Shown: positions 26,062 through 35,425 of the stretch, one piece after another | Layout of the letters: every line of letters begins with the position of its first letter | Position numbering within the stretch: position 1 is the stretch's first letter | Origin: Anaerolineae bacterium | GTDB taxonomy: Bacteria > Chloroflexota > Anaerolineae > Promineifilales > Promineifilaceae | DNA length: 64,000 nucleotides | Assembly: GCA_023384415.1 (NCBI GenBank) | Contig: JAHDWJ010000005.1 | Location: 56,393-120,392 of the forward strand | Direction: 5' to 3' | Translations under genes and position numbers: made by a program | The notes under the pieces: model-generated | Databases searched by the model: none | What the model was told of the DNA's origin: nothing | What the model saw: only the letters and a program-made list of their open reading frames with translations

Positions 26062-28332
26062 ATGTTTAACCGGTTTAAATTAGAAGAAGGTTCTGCACCT
26101 CTCTTGTTGATCTGGTTCATGCTATTGGTTGCCGCGTTTGCCATTGAGCGGGCCGATCTCATGGCTGGCCTCAATATTCTGCCTTATGTCCTCACCATTG
26201 CTATTCTCACCGGCTTTGTCTTGGCTCGCAGTACCTTCATGGATGGTACCATACATCTCATGTCCATCGTTTATGGGCTAGCGGCCATCGTTCTCCTGGT
26301 AGGAGATGCGGATTTACCCTTGCGGGAGCGCATTCTCGATCTGGTTAATCGGCAGCTAGATTGGGTAGATAAGGCAGTATCTGATGGTACGGGACGGGAT
26401 GGCCTTATTTTTGTCATGCACACCTCGGTTGTGTTCTGGGTATTGGGATATACAGCTGCCTGGTACACTTTTCGCCATCCCCGTGTCTGGCGCGTTGTCT
26501 TGCCTACGGGTCTTGTGCTTCTGAGTGTGGTCTATTATTACTTTGGTCCTGAGCCGTTAGCCGTTTATCTGGCCATCTATTTTTTACTCTCCATGATTTA
26601 TATCGCCCGGACATACCTCATTGATCAGGAGAAAAATTGGCGGGCTGATACAATCCGTTTTGATACCGGTATTCGTTTCACCTTTTTTCGGGCCAGCATG
26701 TTGATCGCGGTTGTGGCTTTAGCCGTAGCGTTTAGCCTGCCTGCCTTGCCGGCCAGTGCGGCCGTCGGTAATGCTTTCTCTGATGTGAATACTCCCTGGC
26801 AGCGATTCCAGAATGAGTGGACGCGCATGTATTCTTCTTTGCGTTCTTATGGGGTAGAGACGAATGATGCGTACAGCAGTACCCTGGTATTGGGTGGTCC
26901 TCGTTCGGTGGGTAATACGGTTATTATGGATGTGTTTGTGGAAGAGGAACTCCCTAATGTATATTGGCAAGGGGCGGTGTTTGATCAATATCAGGATGGC
27001 CGCTGGCAGGTGGTTCGAGGAACACGGACTTTACATTATCCTGATGATGGGCCGATTAATGTGCCTGTTAGCCAGATGCGGGAAGAGGTAGATCAGCTAT
27101 TTGTCAATTATGTGCCTAATGCCGGAACGTTGTATGCGGCCCCAGAGGTGATTGCTTCAGATCGACAAATCTTTGTGGAGGGGGGAGCGGATGCCAGCGG
27201 CCGCACCCTGGTTTCATCTGTTTATTCTCGCTTTGTGCTGCGGCAAAATGAGATGTATCAGATGCGTTCCCGTATTAGTGTAGCTGATGCGGATAGTTTA
27301 CGCCGGGCTTCGCGTAGTTATCCGGATTGGGTTCGCAGCAGTTATTTACAGCTGCCAGACAGTATTACCCCACAGACGTTGGCTTTGGCAGAAGAGCTTA
27401 CCGCCCCTTATGATAATCCCTTTGATAAGGCTATAGCGGTACGGAACTATTTACGGGAAGCCATTGCTTATAATGATCAGATTCAAGCCCCGCCCCCAGG
27501 AGTAGACCCGGTTCACTATGTCCTTTTTGATAGCCCTGAAGGGTATTGTAATTATTATGCCTCAGCCATGGTGGTTATGCTGCGTTCGCAGGGAATTCCT
27601 GCCCGTATGGTGGCCGGTTATGCTCAAGGAAAATTTGATCCTGAGCGCAAAATGTACCGGGTGATTGCCAGCAATGCCCATACCTGGGTAGAGGTTTATT
27701 TTCCGGTATATGGCTGGATTCAATTTGAGCCGACGGCGGCCTTGCCATTGGATTCACGCCCGGAAGGGGGAAGCGGTGGGGATGGGTTTGGCGGCTCCGA
27801 GAATGATGGTTCACTCGGCGGGTTCCGGGATGCCCCGGCGGAAATTGATGATATTTTGATTCCTCCGGAGAGGGATATTCCTGCTGAGGGGGGGGTGGAA
27901 ACGACGGTTGTTGAGGTAGAACCGGCTTTATATGTTCAGTTCTGGTACGCGCTGGGAGCTATAGGGATGGCCGCGGCCGCGTTCGCCACTGTGCGCCTGG
28001 CCGATAAATACAATCGGCGGGTTGAAATGGATGTTGATAGAAGTTATGCCCGGCTGGGGAGTTGGGCCAAGTGGCTGCATGTTCGGTTCCGTCCGGTGCA
28101 TACCCCTTATGAACGTGCGGAGATGCTCGCGGCCGCTATTCCCGATGGTCGCCAGCCGATTCTAAATCTGACCCGTGAATTTGTGGTACGCCGGTTTGCC
28201 CGTCAAGAACAGCGCATTGGCCATTTTAACCCCTTGATTGAGTGGAAAAGTTTGCGGCCGCTGCTCTTGCGCCAGACCATCTACCATTATCTTCCCCGGC
28301 GGTTCAGACCTAAAAGCAGAACCGATTCATAA
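26062..28332 (+). CDS. TgpA-type membrane transglutaminase-like protein
   Basis: A 756-aa protein with an N-terminal block of about six membrane helices (residues 12-245), a large extracellular transglutaminase-like domain, another helix near 640, and a cytoplasmic tail. The catalytic Cys is in EGYCNYYASAMVVMLRSQG (near residue 495), the His in SNAHTWVEVYFPV (near 538), and the acidic partner in WIQFEPTAA. This is the architecture of TgpA (DUF3488 plus transglutaminase core plus DUF4129-like tail). These genes often sit beside a MoxR ATPase and a DUF58 protein, neither of which is here. The reaction could be cross-linking or peptidase-like; the substrate is unknown. The GGGAG site lies 6 nt before the ATG. 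Confidence 0.9.
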   Translation: MFNRFKLEEGSAPLLLIWFMLLVAAFAIERADLMAGLNILPYVLTIAILTGFVLARSTFMDGTIHLMSIVYGLAAIVLLVGDADLPLRERILDLVNRQLDWVDKAVSDGTGRDGLIFVMHTSVVFWVLGYTAAWYTFRHPRVWRVVLPTGLVLLSVVYYYFGPEPLAVYLAIYFLLSMIYIARTYLIDQEKNWRADTIRFDTGIRFTFFRASMLIAVVALAVAFSLPALPASAAVGNAFSDVNTPWQRFQNEWTRMYSSLRSYGVETNDAYSSTLVLGGPRSVGNTVIMDVFVEEELPNVYWQGAVFDQYQDGRWQVVRGTRTLHYPDDGPINVPVSQMREEVDQLFVNYVPNAGTLYAAPEVIASDRQIFVEGGADASGRTLVSSVYSRFVLRQNEMYQMRSRISVADADSLRRASRSYPDWVRSSYLQLPDSITPQTLALAEELTAPYDNPFDKAIAVRNYLREAIAYNDQIQAPPPGVDPVHYVLFDSPEGYCNYYASAMVVMLRSQGIPARMVAGYAQGKFDPERKMYRVIASNAHTWVEVYFPVYGWIQFEPTAALPLDSRPEGGSGGDGFGGSENDGSLGGFRDAPAEIDDILIPPERDIPAEGGVETTVVEVEPALYVQFWYALGAIGMAAAAFATVRLADKYNRRVEMDVDRSYARLGSWAKWLHVRFRPVHTPYERAEMLAAAIPDGRQPILNLTREFVVRRFARQEQRIGHFNPLIEWKSLRPLLLRQTIYHYLPRRFRPKSRTDS

Positions 28333-28429
28333 ACTGTTGTTTCCTCAAATTTGTTATACTCCCAACTAGCGGTAATATGGGTGGTTACCGCACTAATCGT
28401 CGCCGCTTTGGCGATACCACACGAGTCAA

Positions 28430-28550
28430 CTTCTGGTGCAGAAAACAAGGAGTGATCCACAGTGGATTCAGATTTGCACAGATAAAACCAAATCTGTGTT
28501 CGTCTGTGACATCTGTGGATAAAGCTTTTCTGGCTTGTCCAGGTTAGGTT
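28430..28550. repeat. Dispersed imperfect palindrome with a perfect DnaA box
   Basis: Core GTGATCCACAG...TTGCACAGAT...AAATCTGTGTTCGTCTGTG...ACATCTGTGGATAAAG, ending CTTTTCTGGCTTGTCCAGG. TGTGGATAA at 28514-28522 is an exact DnaA-box consensus (inverse of TTATCCACA). The left and right thirds are inverted relative to each other. It lies between the transglutaminase gene and ychF. Related copies lie at 33636, 37020 and 46045. Confidence 0.8.
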
Positions 28551-28564
28551 ACAAAGGATAAACG

Positions 28565-29635
28565 ATGAAACTAGGTATTATTGGTTTGCCGGGTAGTGGC
28601 AAAACAACGATTTTTAACGCCCTGACCCGAGGGGATGCCCCGGTGGGCCAGAGTGTCAGCGGCCGCTTTGATGTTTTAACTTCAGTAGTAGATGTCCCAG
28701 ATTTGCGGGTAGACGTTTTAACGGGGATGTTTAAGCCGCAGAAGACAGCCTACGCCAAAGTGATCTATACTGATATTGCTGGCCTAAAAAAAGGGATTGG
28801 CGAAAGTGGGGGAATGAGCGGGCCACTGCTCAACCATTTGGCCGCCCTGGATGGGTTTGTTCATGTGGTGCGGGCGTTTGACAATGATCAGGTACTCCAT
28901 TTGGAAGATACGATTGATCCTGCCCGTGACCTGGCGACTCTAGATACGGAGTTTTTATTAGCCGATATGATGGCGGTAGAAGCCCGCCTGACCCGGCTGC
29001 GCGAAGGCATGAACAAGAGCAAAGATAAAGTGGCCGCCCAGCGAGAAATCGCCCTTTTAGAACGATTACATGAGAAGCTTTCTGAGGAGCGGCCGCTGCG
29101 GGAAGTGGACCTGGCTGAAGAAGAGGAGAAATCGTTGCGTGGGTTTGGCTTCCTGACCCTTAAGCCCGTGTTGGTTTTAATTAACATTGGTGATGAGCAG
29201 GCGGAAATAGATCTGCCATATGATTTTGCTCGAAGTAAGGTGGTAAATTTACGCGGCCGCCTTGAAGCAGAGCTGGCCCAAATGTCTGGCGATGATCTGG
29301 AGCTGTTTATGGCTGAGTATGGCGTTACCGAACTAGGACTGGCCCGCGTGATCCATGAAAGTTATGATCTAATGGGGCTGCATTCCTTTTTTACTGTGGG
29401 TGAAGATGAGGTACGGGCCTGGACTTTGGCCCGTGGGGGGACGGCGGTAGATGCGGCCGCGACGATTCATACGGACCTGGCCAAAGGGTTCATTCGAGCT
29501 GAGGTTGTTGCTTATCCTGATCTTATCGCTGCCGGGGGACTCTCCCAAGCACGGGCTGTGGGCAAGCTGCGTCAGGAAGGGAAAACATACATCGTGCATG
29601 ATGGGGATATTGTGCATATTAAGTTTAATCTGTGA
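28565..29635 (+). CDS. ychF: YchF/OLA1-type P-loop ATPase/GTPase
   Basis: A 356-aa protein. P-loop GLPGSGKTT at residues 7-15, G3-type motif YTDIAGL, coiled central region (ALLERLHEKLSEERPL), and the C-terminal TGS-like DUF933 domain (LHSFFTVGEDEVRAWTLARG, TDLAKGFIRAEVV, VHDGDIVHIKFN). YchF proteins bind the ribosome, prefer ATP over GTP in characterised members, and influence stress responses. The length is typical. AAAGGA precedes the ATG. The lipoprotein gene follows with a short overlap of frames, but its own ribosome site marks a separate start. Confidence 0.95.
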   Translation: MKLGIIGLPGSGKTTIFNALTRGDAPVGQSVSGRFDVLTSVVDVPDLRVDVLTGMFKPQKTAYAKVIYTDIAGLKKGIGESGGMSGPLLNHLAALDGFVHVVRAFDNDQVLHLEDTIDPARDLATLDTEFLLADMMAVEARLTRLREGMNKSKDKVAAQREIALLERLHEKLSEERPLREVDLAEEEEKSLRGFGFLTLKPVLVLINIGDEQAEIDLPYDFARSKVVNLRGRLEAELAQMSGDDLELFMAEYGVTELGLARVIHESYDLMGLHSFFTVGEDEVRAWTLARGGTAVDAAATIHTDLAKGFIRAEVVAYPDLIAAGGLSQARAVGKLRQEGKTYIVHDGDIVHIKFNL

Positions 29636-29664
29636 TGAAGTTTTACCCTCTACAGGAGTTTTCT

Positions 29665-30597
29665 ATGAACCGATTAAACATTTTATGGGTGGTGGGGGTG
29701 CTACTGTTTGTGGCCGCGTGTACCAGTACAACGGCTAATGAACCGGCCATTCTACCTACGCAAATGACCCTCACCCCTGTTGTGACCACACCTGTTGCCA
29801 GCCCTGGCTTGGAGCCAACTGTTCCATCTACCCCTACCCCAGCCCTGGAACCGACGGCCCCGGCCCTGAGTAGCTCAAGCTCATTTCAAGTTGCTTTTGT
29901 CGCTTCTGACGACACCCTCAATGTCCGTGCTGGCCCAGGGGTGAGCAATGATGTGGTCGCTGAACTCTCACCCACGGCAACTGGTATCCGCATCACCGGG
30001 GAGGGGCAGCAAGTAGGGACATCGTTATGGGTGCCGATTCAAGCGGGGAATGTGACCGGTTGGGTCAATAGTCAATATCTGACGGAAACGATAGCCGAGG
30101 CTGATTTTTGTGAGGACGCGGCCGCAATCCAACTCATCACCGATCTGCGGCAGGCTGTAGATAATCGGAATGGGACTGCCTTGGCTGGCCTGGTTCACCC
30201 CCAGCGAGGACTAACTTTGCATCGCCACTGGTGGAACCCGGCCGTCAACATCCCTCCAACAACGGTTGCCAACGCTTTTGATGATCCTGCCAGCTACTAT
30301 TGGGGTACAGAAGATGGCTCTGGATTTGACATTAATGGTTCGTTTCGCACAGTAGCCCTGCCACTGTTGGATAGAAATTTGTTGCTGGGGAGTGAAACTG
30401 CCTGCAATAAAATACTCAATGGCAGCACTACCGGTTTACTTCAACTGCCGGATGGGTATGAACAGCTAAACTTTTTCTCCGTGTATCGGCCAGCCGTAGA
30501 TATTGAATTTGATTGGGGGAGTTGGGTAATAGGGGTAGAGAGAGTAAGCGGCCGCTACGTTATCTCTTATCTGGTCCACTTTGCTTATGAGATTTAA
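29665..30597 (+). CDS. Lipoprotein with bacterial SH3 domain
   Basis: A 310-aa protein. I chose ATG 29665 because AGGAGTTTTCT precedes it; the frame is open to 29632. The N-terminus is a lipoprotein signal with lipobox FVAAC (Cys19), followed by a Thr/Pro-rich linker. Residues of about 80-145 are an SH3b domain (DDTLNVRAGPGVSNDVVAEL, VTGWVNSQYLTE), a fold that often binds cell-wall glycans or peptides. The C-terminal 160 residues (LVHPQRGLTLHRHWWNP, PSYYWGTEDGSG-like segments, FFSVYRPAVDIEFDWGSW) form a second globular domain common in such lipoproteins, function unknown. It should sit on the outer face of the cytoplasmic membrane. Confidence 0.88.
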   Translation: MNRLNILWVVGVLLFVAACTSTTANEPAILPTQMTLTPVVTTPVASPGLEPTVPSTPTPALEPTAPALSSSSSFQVAFVASDDTLNVRAGPGVSNDVVAELSPTATGIRITGEGQQVGTSLWVPIQAGNVTGWVNSQYLTETIAEADFCEDAAAIQLITDLRQAVDNRNGTALAGLVHPQRGLTLHRHWWNPAVNIPPTTVANAFDDPASYYWGTEDGSGFDINGSFRTVALPLLDRNLLLGSETACNKILNGSTTGLLQLPDGYEQLNFFSVYRPAVDIEFDWGSWVIGVERVSGRYVISYLVHFAYEI

Positions 30598-30614
30598 AGT
30601 CAGGGTTTAGTTTT

Positions 30615-30644
30615 GGGTGACAAAGGCCGATACCTTCATCACCC
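30615..30644. terminator. Possible hairpin between convergent genes
   Basis: GGGTGA (30615-30620) pairs with TCACCC (30639-30644), with inner AAGG/CCTT. It lies between the ends of the lipoprotein and Rpn genes. T-runs are weak on both sides, so it is only a candidate bidirectional terminator. Confidence 0.35.
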
Positions 30645-30650
30645 ATTTCC

Positions 30651-31655
30651 TTATATCTCACCGGTAAGCGTGTCTAAAGCCTGGGCAAACTCATTGCCGT
30701 TATCAACTGTTGCCGCACGGCGAACTAACAAGCGCAATGTTTCAAGATCGGTCACAGTTTCCAGGCGGCCGCGAAATCTTGAGGGAGTGATTTGTAACCG
30801 AACATCCAATAGTTCCAGAATATTTTGACGCATTGCCTCCTGCCGACCTTCCTGCCGACCTTCCTGCCGACCTTCTTGCCGACCTTCCTCTAACCATTGT
30901 TGGGCTAAAGTAGCCATCTGTTTATCTCCTTCGTACCGCAGAACCGGGGCCAGGGCTTCACGCATCTGCTCTGGCGTCACCCATTCCGCAGCTACCGCCA
31001 GATACCGTAACACTGTTGCTAATGATTGTAATGCCTTCGTTTGATTTTTCAACTCCTCAAACAAGGCAAAGATGTCTGGTAGTTTCTTTACTAGCTGCCC
31101 GTCAAAAACGTGGCGAATGAGTTGCAGCGCAATTTGGGTTGCCGCCTCTCCCCGAATTTCTTCCTCGCTCAGGTAAGAGAAATCGTATAAAAGGTAGGTA
31201 AAATCAGGCAGATACACCTTCAAGGCTTCAGGGCCGCTGTATAGATCACTCAACTGGCGGCTGCCCTTCCACTTTTCTGGGCCATGATAGATGACCAGAG
31301 GGATGATAGGGGGAAGGGTTTGGGCTTTTTGCTCCAGTTGCCGTTCCCATACACTGACAATATATCCTAACAGCTGCAGCCAGGTCCATTTATCCCAACG
31401 GCTTTTGTGTTCAAAGAGAAAGAAGATAAAGGCAATACCTAGACCGTCAGCGCAGGCCACCCGAAAAAGCAAGTCAGAAAAATGTTCGCGGAGATGGGGG
31501 TTGATGAAGGTTTCTTTTTCCAACTCGATGGTGGTCAGGTCAAGCTGGGCCAGAACAGGAGCAGGCAGGTAGTTTTGCAGAAAGTCACGGGTAACTTCCA
31601 ATTGACTGAATGTCTCTTTGAAAAATTTATCATGGGGGTTCGTGATTTCGCTCAT
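30651..31655 (-). CDS. Rpn/PDDEXK-family transposase-like nuclease
   Basis: A 334-aa protein of the Rpn family (PF04754, transposase_31-like), PDDEXK-fold nucleases that include recombination-promoting RpnA. It has NPHDKFFKETFSQLEVTRDFL, the active-site strands HFSDLLFRVACADG and FIFFLFEHKSRWD, and LPPIIPLVIYHGPEKW. Near residue 260-275 four EGRQ units are encoded by a 12-bp tandem repeat (30838-30890), a place where copy number could vary. The start overlaps the purA stop by four bases (ATGA), so it is translationally coupled to a housekeeping gene. In Rpn families the repeat region marks a variable C-terminal part. Function in this host is unknown; genome defence or recombination is likely. 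Confidence 0.85.
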   Translation of the reverse strand: MSEITNPHDKFFKETFSQLEVTRDFLQNYLPAPVLAQLDLTTIELEKETFINPHLREHFSDLLFRVACADGLGIAFIFFLFEHKSRWDKWTWLQLLGYIVSVWERQLEQKAQTLPPIIPLVIYHGPEKWKGSRQLSDLYSGPEALKVYLPDFTYLLYDFSYLSEEEIRGEAATQIALQLIRHVFDGQLVKKLPDIFALFEELKNQTKALQSLATVLRYLAVAAEWVTPEQMREALAPVLRYEGDKQMATLAQQWLEEGRQEGRQEGRQEGRQEAMRQNILELLDVRLQITPSRFRGRLETVTDLETLRLLVRRAATVDNGNEFAQALDTLTGEI

Positions 31656-32950
31656 GGCTCGGAAAAGTTGATGACTTGAGACCGGTTAGGGCCAACAGAA
31701 ACAAGACGGATAGGGAGTCCAGTCTGGGTAGAAATGAAATTAATGTATTGTTGAGCATTTTCGGGGAGATCATCCAGGGTGCGGGCGTGGGTGACATCCT
31801 CGGACCAGCCAGGGAGTATCTGGTAAATGGGGCGGCATCGGGCCAGTTGCTGTAAATCTGTAGGAAAATAATGAATTGATTCCCCATCTAACTCGTAACC
31901 GACACACACAGGTATTTGTTCCAGGCCACTCAGGATGTCTAGTTTAGTTAAGGCCAGTTCGGTGAGGCCATTGATACGTTGGGCATGGTTGAGAATGACC
32001 AGATCGAGCCAGCCAACCCGCCGCGGCCGCCCTGTTGTTGTGCCATATTCGTCCCAGGGATTACTGCCTGTCCCTCGCAGCCGTACTGCTTCATCCCCTT
32101 CTAATTCCGATGGGAACGGGCCGCTGCCTACCCGGCTGGTAAACGCCTTAGCCACACCCAATACCTGCCCGACCACACGCGGCCCAACCCCCAAACCAAC
32201 CAATGCTCCACTAGACGTGGGGGATGAGCTGGTGACAAAGGGGTAAGTACCGTGGTTGATGTCTAACAAGGTTCCCTGTGCCCCTTCAGCCAGGATGGTT
32301 TGCCCTTGTTGCAGCGCCTCATCTAAGAGGATGGGGCCGTTGGTCAGGTAAGGGGCTAATTGTTGGGCATAAGCAGCATATTCGGCCGCGGCCGCGGCCG
32401 CATCCAGCCCCGGTTGTTCGTAAATTCGTTCCAGGAGCCGATTTTTCTCCTCAATGTGAGCGTAAATAGCCTCGGCTAACGCTTCGGGCTCAGCCAGGAG
32501 GCCGGCCCGTAAACCAGAGCGGTTAGCTTTGTCAGTGTAGGCTGGGCCGATGCCGCGCAGGGTGGTGCCAATCGCTTCGCGGCCGCGTCCCAGTTCATTA
32601 GCTTTATCCAGAGCAATATGGGCTGGAGTGATCAGGTGGGCATTGGCACATATTTTCAACCGGGCCGGGCTGACATCAATTCCCCGTTGGCGTAAGCCTT
32701 CCATCTCGTGCAGCAGCACTTTAGGATTGATGACAACCCCCGTACCAATCAGGCATAACACACCAGGATGAATGATACCCGACGGAATCAAGTGCAGCTT
32801 AAAAATTTCTCCCTGAATGGTCAGAGTGTGCCCGGCATTGTCACCACCGCTGTAACGGGCAACTACATTAACTTGTTCGGCCAATAAATCGGTAATGCGC
32901 CCTTTGCCTTCGTCACCCCACTGGGTGCCGATAATGATGTTGAGTGGCAT
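31652..32950 (-). CDS. purA: Adenylosuccinate synthetase
   Basis: A 432-aa enzyme that converts IMP, aspartate and GTP to adenylosuccinate, first step to AMP. It begins NIIIGTQWGDEGKGRITDLLA, with the P-loop-like GDEGKG, followed by VARYSGGDNAGHT with the catalytic His. Further on are GTTLRGIGPAYTDK, LLDINHGTYPFVTSSSPTSSG, TTTGRPRRVGWLD and VGPNRSQVI near the end. The length is normal. AGGAG precedes the ATG. The Ala-rich segment DAAAAAAEYA is encoded by overlapping GCGGCCGC copies at 32386-32399 and is not conserved in PurA in general. The Rpn gene is coupled downstream. Confidence 0.97.
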   Translation of the reverse strand: MPLNIIIGTQWGDEGKGRITDLLAEQVNVVARYSGGDNAGHTLTIQGEIFKLHLIPSGIIHPGVLCLIGTGVVINPKVLLHEMEGLRQRGIDVSPARLKICANAHLITPAHIALDKANELGRGREAIGTTLRGIGPAYTDKANRSGLRAGLLAEPEALAEAIYAHIEEKNRLLERIYEQPGLDAAAAAAEYAAYAQQLAPYLTNGPILLDEALQQGQTILAEGAQGTLLDINHGTYPFVTSSSPTSSGALVGLGVGPRVVGQVLGVAKAFTSRVGSGPFPSELEGDEAVRLRGTGSNPWDEYGTTTGRPRRVGWLDLVILNHAQRINGLTELALTKLDILSGLEQIPVCVGYELDGESIHYFPTDLQQLARCRPIYQILPGWSEDVTHARTLDDLPENAQQYINFISTQTGLPIRLVSVGPNRSQVINFSEP

Positions 32951-32993
32951 GTTACTACTCCTGAGAAGAGAAGGATGAATGAAGATGGATCAA

Positions 32994-33575
32994 TTATGAA
33001 CGGCCTGGATTGTAAATGGGGCCGACTTGGGCGTAATGGCGCAAGACAGCGGCCGCATCCTCGCGCAAAATGTCTCGTACCACCTGAATACCCCTTTTTT
33101 CTAACGCGGCCGCCCAATTACTCATTTTTGGCCCTTCATCAAAACCGATAGCCCGGGCATCCTCATCTCTTGCTCCACATACCAGGGAGCGCACCCCTGA
33201 CCAGGGAACCGCCCCAAAACACATGGCACAAGGTTCAGTGCTGGCTACCAATTGGTAGGGGGGAAGCCCAGGGGCAGCCAGATCAAACGTGCCTACCAAT
33301 GGCTGGGCTATCATCAGGGCCACTGTTTCGGCGTGGGCCACAGAGCAATGGCTAGGGACAACCAGATTGACTCCAGGAGCAAGCAGTTTGCCACTGTCGA
33401 GGGCAAAGATAGCCGCCCCAAACGGTCCCCCTGTTCCCATTAACACATTGCGGCGGGAAAGCTCAATCACCAACCGCATCCGATCTTCAAGGGTAGGGTA
33501 TACCTGGTCGGGGTCAGGCAGCAGAGCGTCTACCCACTCTGGCAGTTGGAGAGAAAAAGCAGGGAACCGGGGCAT
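32994..33575 (-). CDS. Nucleoside deaminase of the cytidine/guanine deaminase superfamily
   Basis: A 193-aa zinc-dependent deaminase. The zinc site is complete: VAHAETVAL (His and catalytic Glu) and EPCAMCFGAVPWSG (two Cys). FGAAIFALDSGKLLAPG is the usual preceding strand. The pattern HAE...PCxxC with the trailing WSGVR is like guanine deaminase/tRNA-adenosine-deaminase-like proteins, so purine salvage is likely. That would fit next to purA and the molybdenum hydroxylase (guanine to xanthine), though this is inference. A heptamer repeat lies between it and purA. No ribosome site is obvious. Confidence 0.85.
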   Translation of the reverse strand: MPRFPAFSLQLPEWVDALLPDPDQVYPTLEDRMRLVIELSRRNVLMGTGGPFGAAIFALDSGKLLAPGVNLVVPSHCSVAHAETVALMIAQPLVGTFDLAAPGLPPYQLVASTEPCAMCFGAVPWSGVRSLVCGARDEDARAIGFDEGPKMSNWAAALEKRGIQVVRDILREDAAAVLRHYAQVGPIYNPGRS

Positions 33576-33635
33576 GGTGAGTTTCGCGTTTCTAGTTTCG
33601 AGTTCCTGGGGTCATGTTTCCAGGCGTTGCTACTA

Positions 33636-33862
33636 AAATAGCCGCGTACAGGCTAATTTTGTGTACAGAAAGCAAGAAGTGATCCACAGATGACACAGAG
33701 TTTCACAGATGGTTAAAAAACTGAAATAGCCGTTTACAGGCCAATTCCGTGTACAGAAAGCAAGAAGTGATCCACAGGTGACACACAGTTTCACAGATGA
33801 TTAAAAAATCTGTGTTCATCTGTGACATCTGTGGATAAATCTGTTCTGGCTTGTCCAGGCAA
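33636..33862. repeat. Tandem pair of the DnaA-box palindrome repeat (88-bp spacing)
   Basis: Two copies start AAATAGCCG...GTACAGGC...TGTACAGAAAGCAAGAAG, then GTGATCCACAG, at 33636 and 33724 (88 bp apart). The second is complete and ends CTGTGGATAAATCTG...TTCTGGCTTGTCCAGG. TGTGGATAA at 33830-33838 is an exact DnaA box. They fill the gap between the deaminase and CpXC genes. Confidence 0.8.
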
Positions 33863-33914
33863 GCAACGTAGGTATAACTCTGCGCTAATCGGTGTAATCT
33901 GCGGATGTTTTTTG

Positions 33915-35264
33915 TTAAACGGCAAGGCTTAACCGGGTTTGGATCATAGATTGGGCTTTATTGAGGATGGCGACGAGGGCTGGCTCTTGTGCGGCCGCAT
34001 TCGTTTTCACCATCTCTAACATTTGCACCATTTCCGCATTAACCATTTGCGGGTTATTGGTGAGTACCTGACGCATGGCATCATCCGAGCCTGCTTCTAC
34101 CAGATCATTGATGAACCGGATTTCTGGTGGGACCTGGTCCTCGGCCATCTGGATAATAGTGTCGTGAACGTGGCGTAGCGCGGCCGCTTCGATAGTCTGT
34201 CCTCGCTGCTCCGCCTGCTGGATGCGGCCGCTGAGGATGTACATAAAGGCGTCATCAATCTCTTGAATTCGGTCTTCAATTTCGGCCTGTTTATCTGGGG
34301 CGTTGAGGATCGCTTGTAGGGTACTTTCCGCCTGGTCCAAAATGGCTCGTGATTGCTGTTGTAGATTTTGGTAAAGCTGTAATAACTGTTCGCGGAGATG
34401 AACCAGGGGTGCGGCCGCGGTATCCCCACCCACTTTTTGCCGCCTTTCCACTTCCTTGGTCAGCAGGGTAAAAAATTCATAATCCAGAGCCGTCTGGCCA
34501 GTTACGGCCATAGCCAAAGCCAGTTGGGGATCATCCATGTTGGCGATAACGTGTTTGGCCAGGATAGCTGGGGTGAACTGCCCAGATTCCTTTTTGACAT
34601 CTTGTTGCAGCCTGTGCATGGCCGTTTGCTGCCGTTGCAGACGTTTACCCGCAGCCGTCTCTTGCATCAATCGGGCTAACAGGTTAGAAATTTTGACCAG
34701 CTCTTTTTCTGCCTGGGCTTGTTCAGCCTGGGAGAGGGTCTGGCGCAGAGCGGAGATCATCTCTTCACTGATTTCGCGGCCGCGTTCCTTGAGCAAATAA
34801 TCCACCACATCCTCATCAGCACTGATCAAGGTACGGAGTAGTTCTTGCTGTTTACGCTGCTTCTCCAACATCTCTGGCGTTACCCCCTCCGTACCCCATA
34901 CCCGCTCCAGGAGGGTTTTCATCGTCAGCACCGTTTCCGGTTGGAGCAAATACGCTTTGCGCTGCTCTTGAGGCAGGCTGTTCATTACCTGCTGCACCAT
35001 CTGGCCGATAAACCGCTCCTGTTCATTACGCGGCATATTTAACTCTTGCGGCACATACACCATAAATAGTTGATGGGCGGGATCATGGTACAGAATAGGG
35101 GTAGCAATTTGCCCGGCCGCGCCGCAGTTGGGACAAACTGCCACATTTAATTGGCCGGATAATAACGCCTGTTTCAGTTGGGGTTCGCGCCCCACATCAA
35201 CAATTTGCCGCACATCGGCCATATAAGGAGTGCGACAGCGAGGACAGGTAATAGGGGTTGACAT
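33915..35264 (-). CDS. CpXC-domain protein with long helical region
   Basis: A 449-aa protein. I chose ATG 35264 because AAGGAG precedes it; the frame extends 20 codons further, but those codons translate the GAATTATGAAGGATGAA repeat. The N-terminus is a CpXC-type zinc-binding domain (TCPRCRTPYMADVRQIVD, later VAVCPNCGAAGQ). Residues from about 110 are mostly helical and rich in Gln, Glu and Leu, with coiled-coil potential (QTLSQAEQAQAEKELVKIS, REQLLQLYQNLQQQ). CpXC proteins are widespread in Chloroflexota with no established function; the two CxxC pairs should bind zinc. No signal peptide. It stands alone between repeats. Confidence 0.78.
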   Translation of the reverse strand: MSTPITCPRCRTPYMADVRQIVDVGREPQLKQALLSGQLNVAVCPNCGAAGQIATPILYHDPAHQLFMVYVPQELNMPRNEQERFIGQMVQQVMNSLPQEQRKAYLLQPETVLTMKTLLERVWGTEGVTPEMLEKQRKQQELLRTLISADEDVVDYLLKERGREISEEMISALRQTLSQAEQAQAEKELVKISNLLARLMQETAAGKRLQRQQTAMHRLQQDVKKESGQFTPAILAKHVIANMDDPQLALAMAVTGQTALDYEFFTLLTKEVERRQKVGGDTAAAPLVHLREQLLQLYQNLQQQSRAILDQAESTLQAILNAPDKQAEIEDRIQEIDDAFMYILSGRIQQAEQRGQTIEAAALRHVHDTIIQMAEDQVPPEIRFINDLVEAGSDDAMRQVLTNNPQMVNAEMVQMLEMVKTNAAAQEPALVAILNKAQSMIQTRLSLAV

Positions 35265-35425
35265 ACATGCTCCTTCGGAAGAATTATGAATGATGAAGGA
35301 TGAATTATGAAGGGCACAATTCATCCTGGCCTGGTCAAGCTAGAAAAGAGGTTTTGCCACCAATGATACGCATGGGCGCGAATTTTTTTGATTTGGGTTA
35401 ATTCGTCGTGGCTAAAAACTCGAAA

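Noticed and set aside
30838-30890. EGRQ-coding 12-bp repeat as an intergenic or CRISPR-like array
   Set aside because: It is in frame inside the Rpn gene and only four units long.
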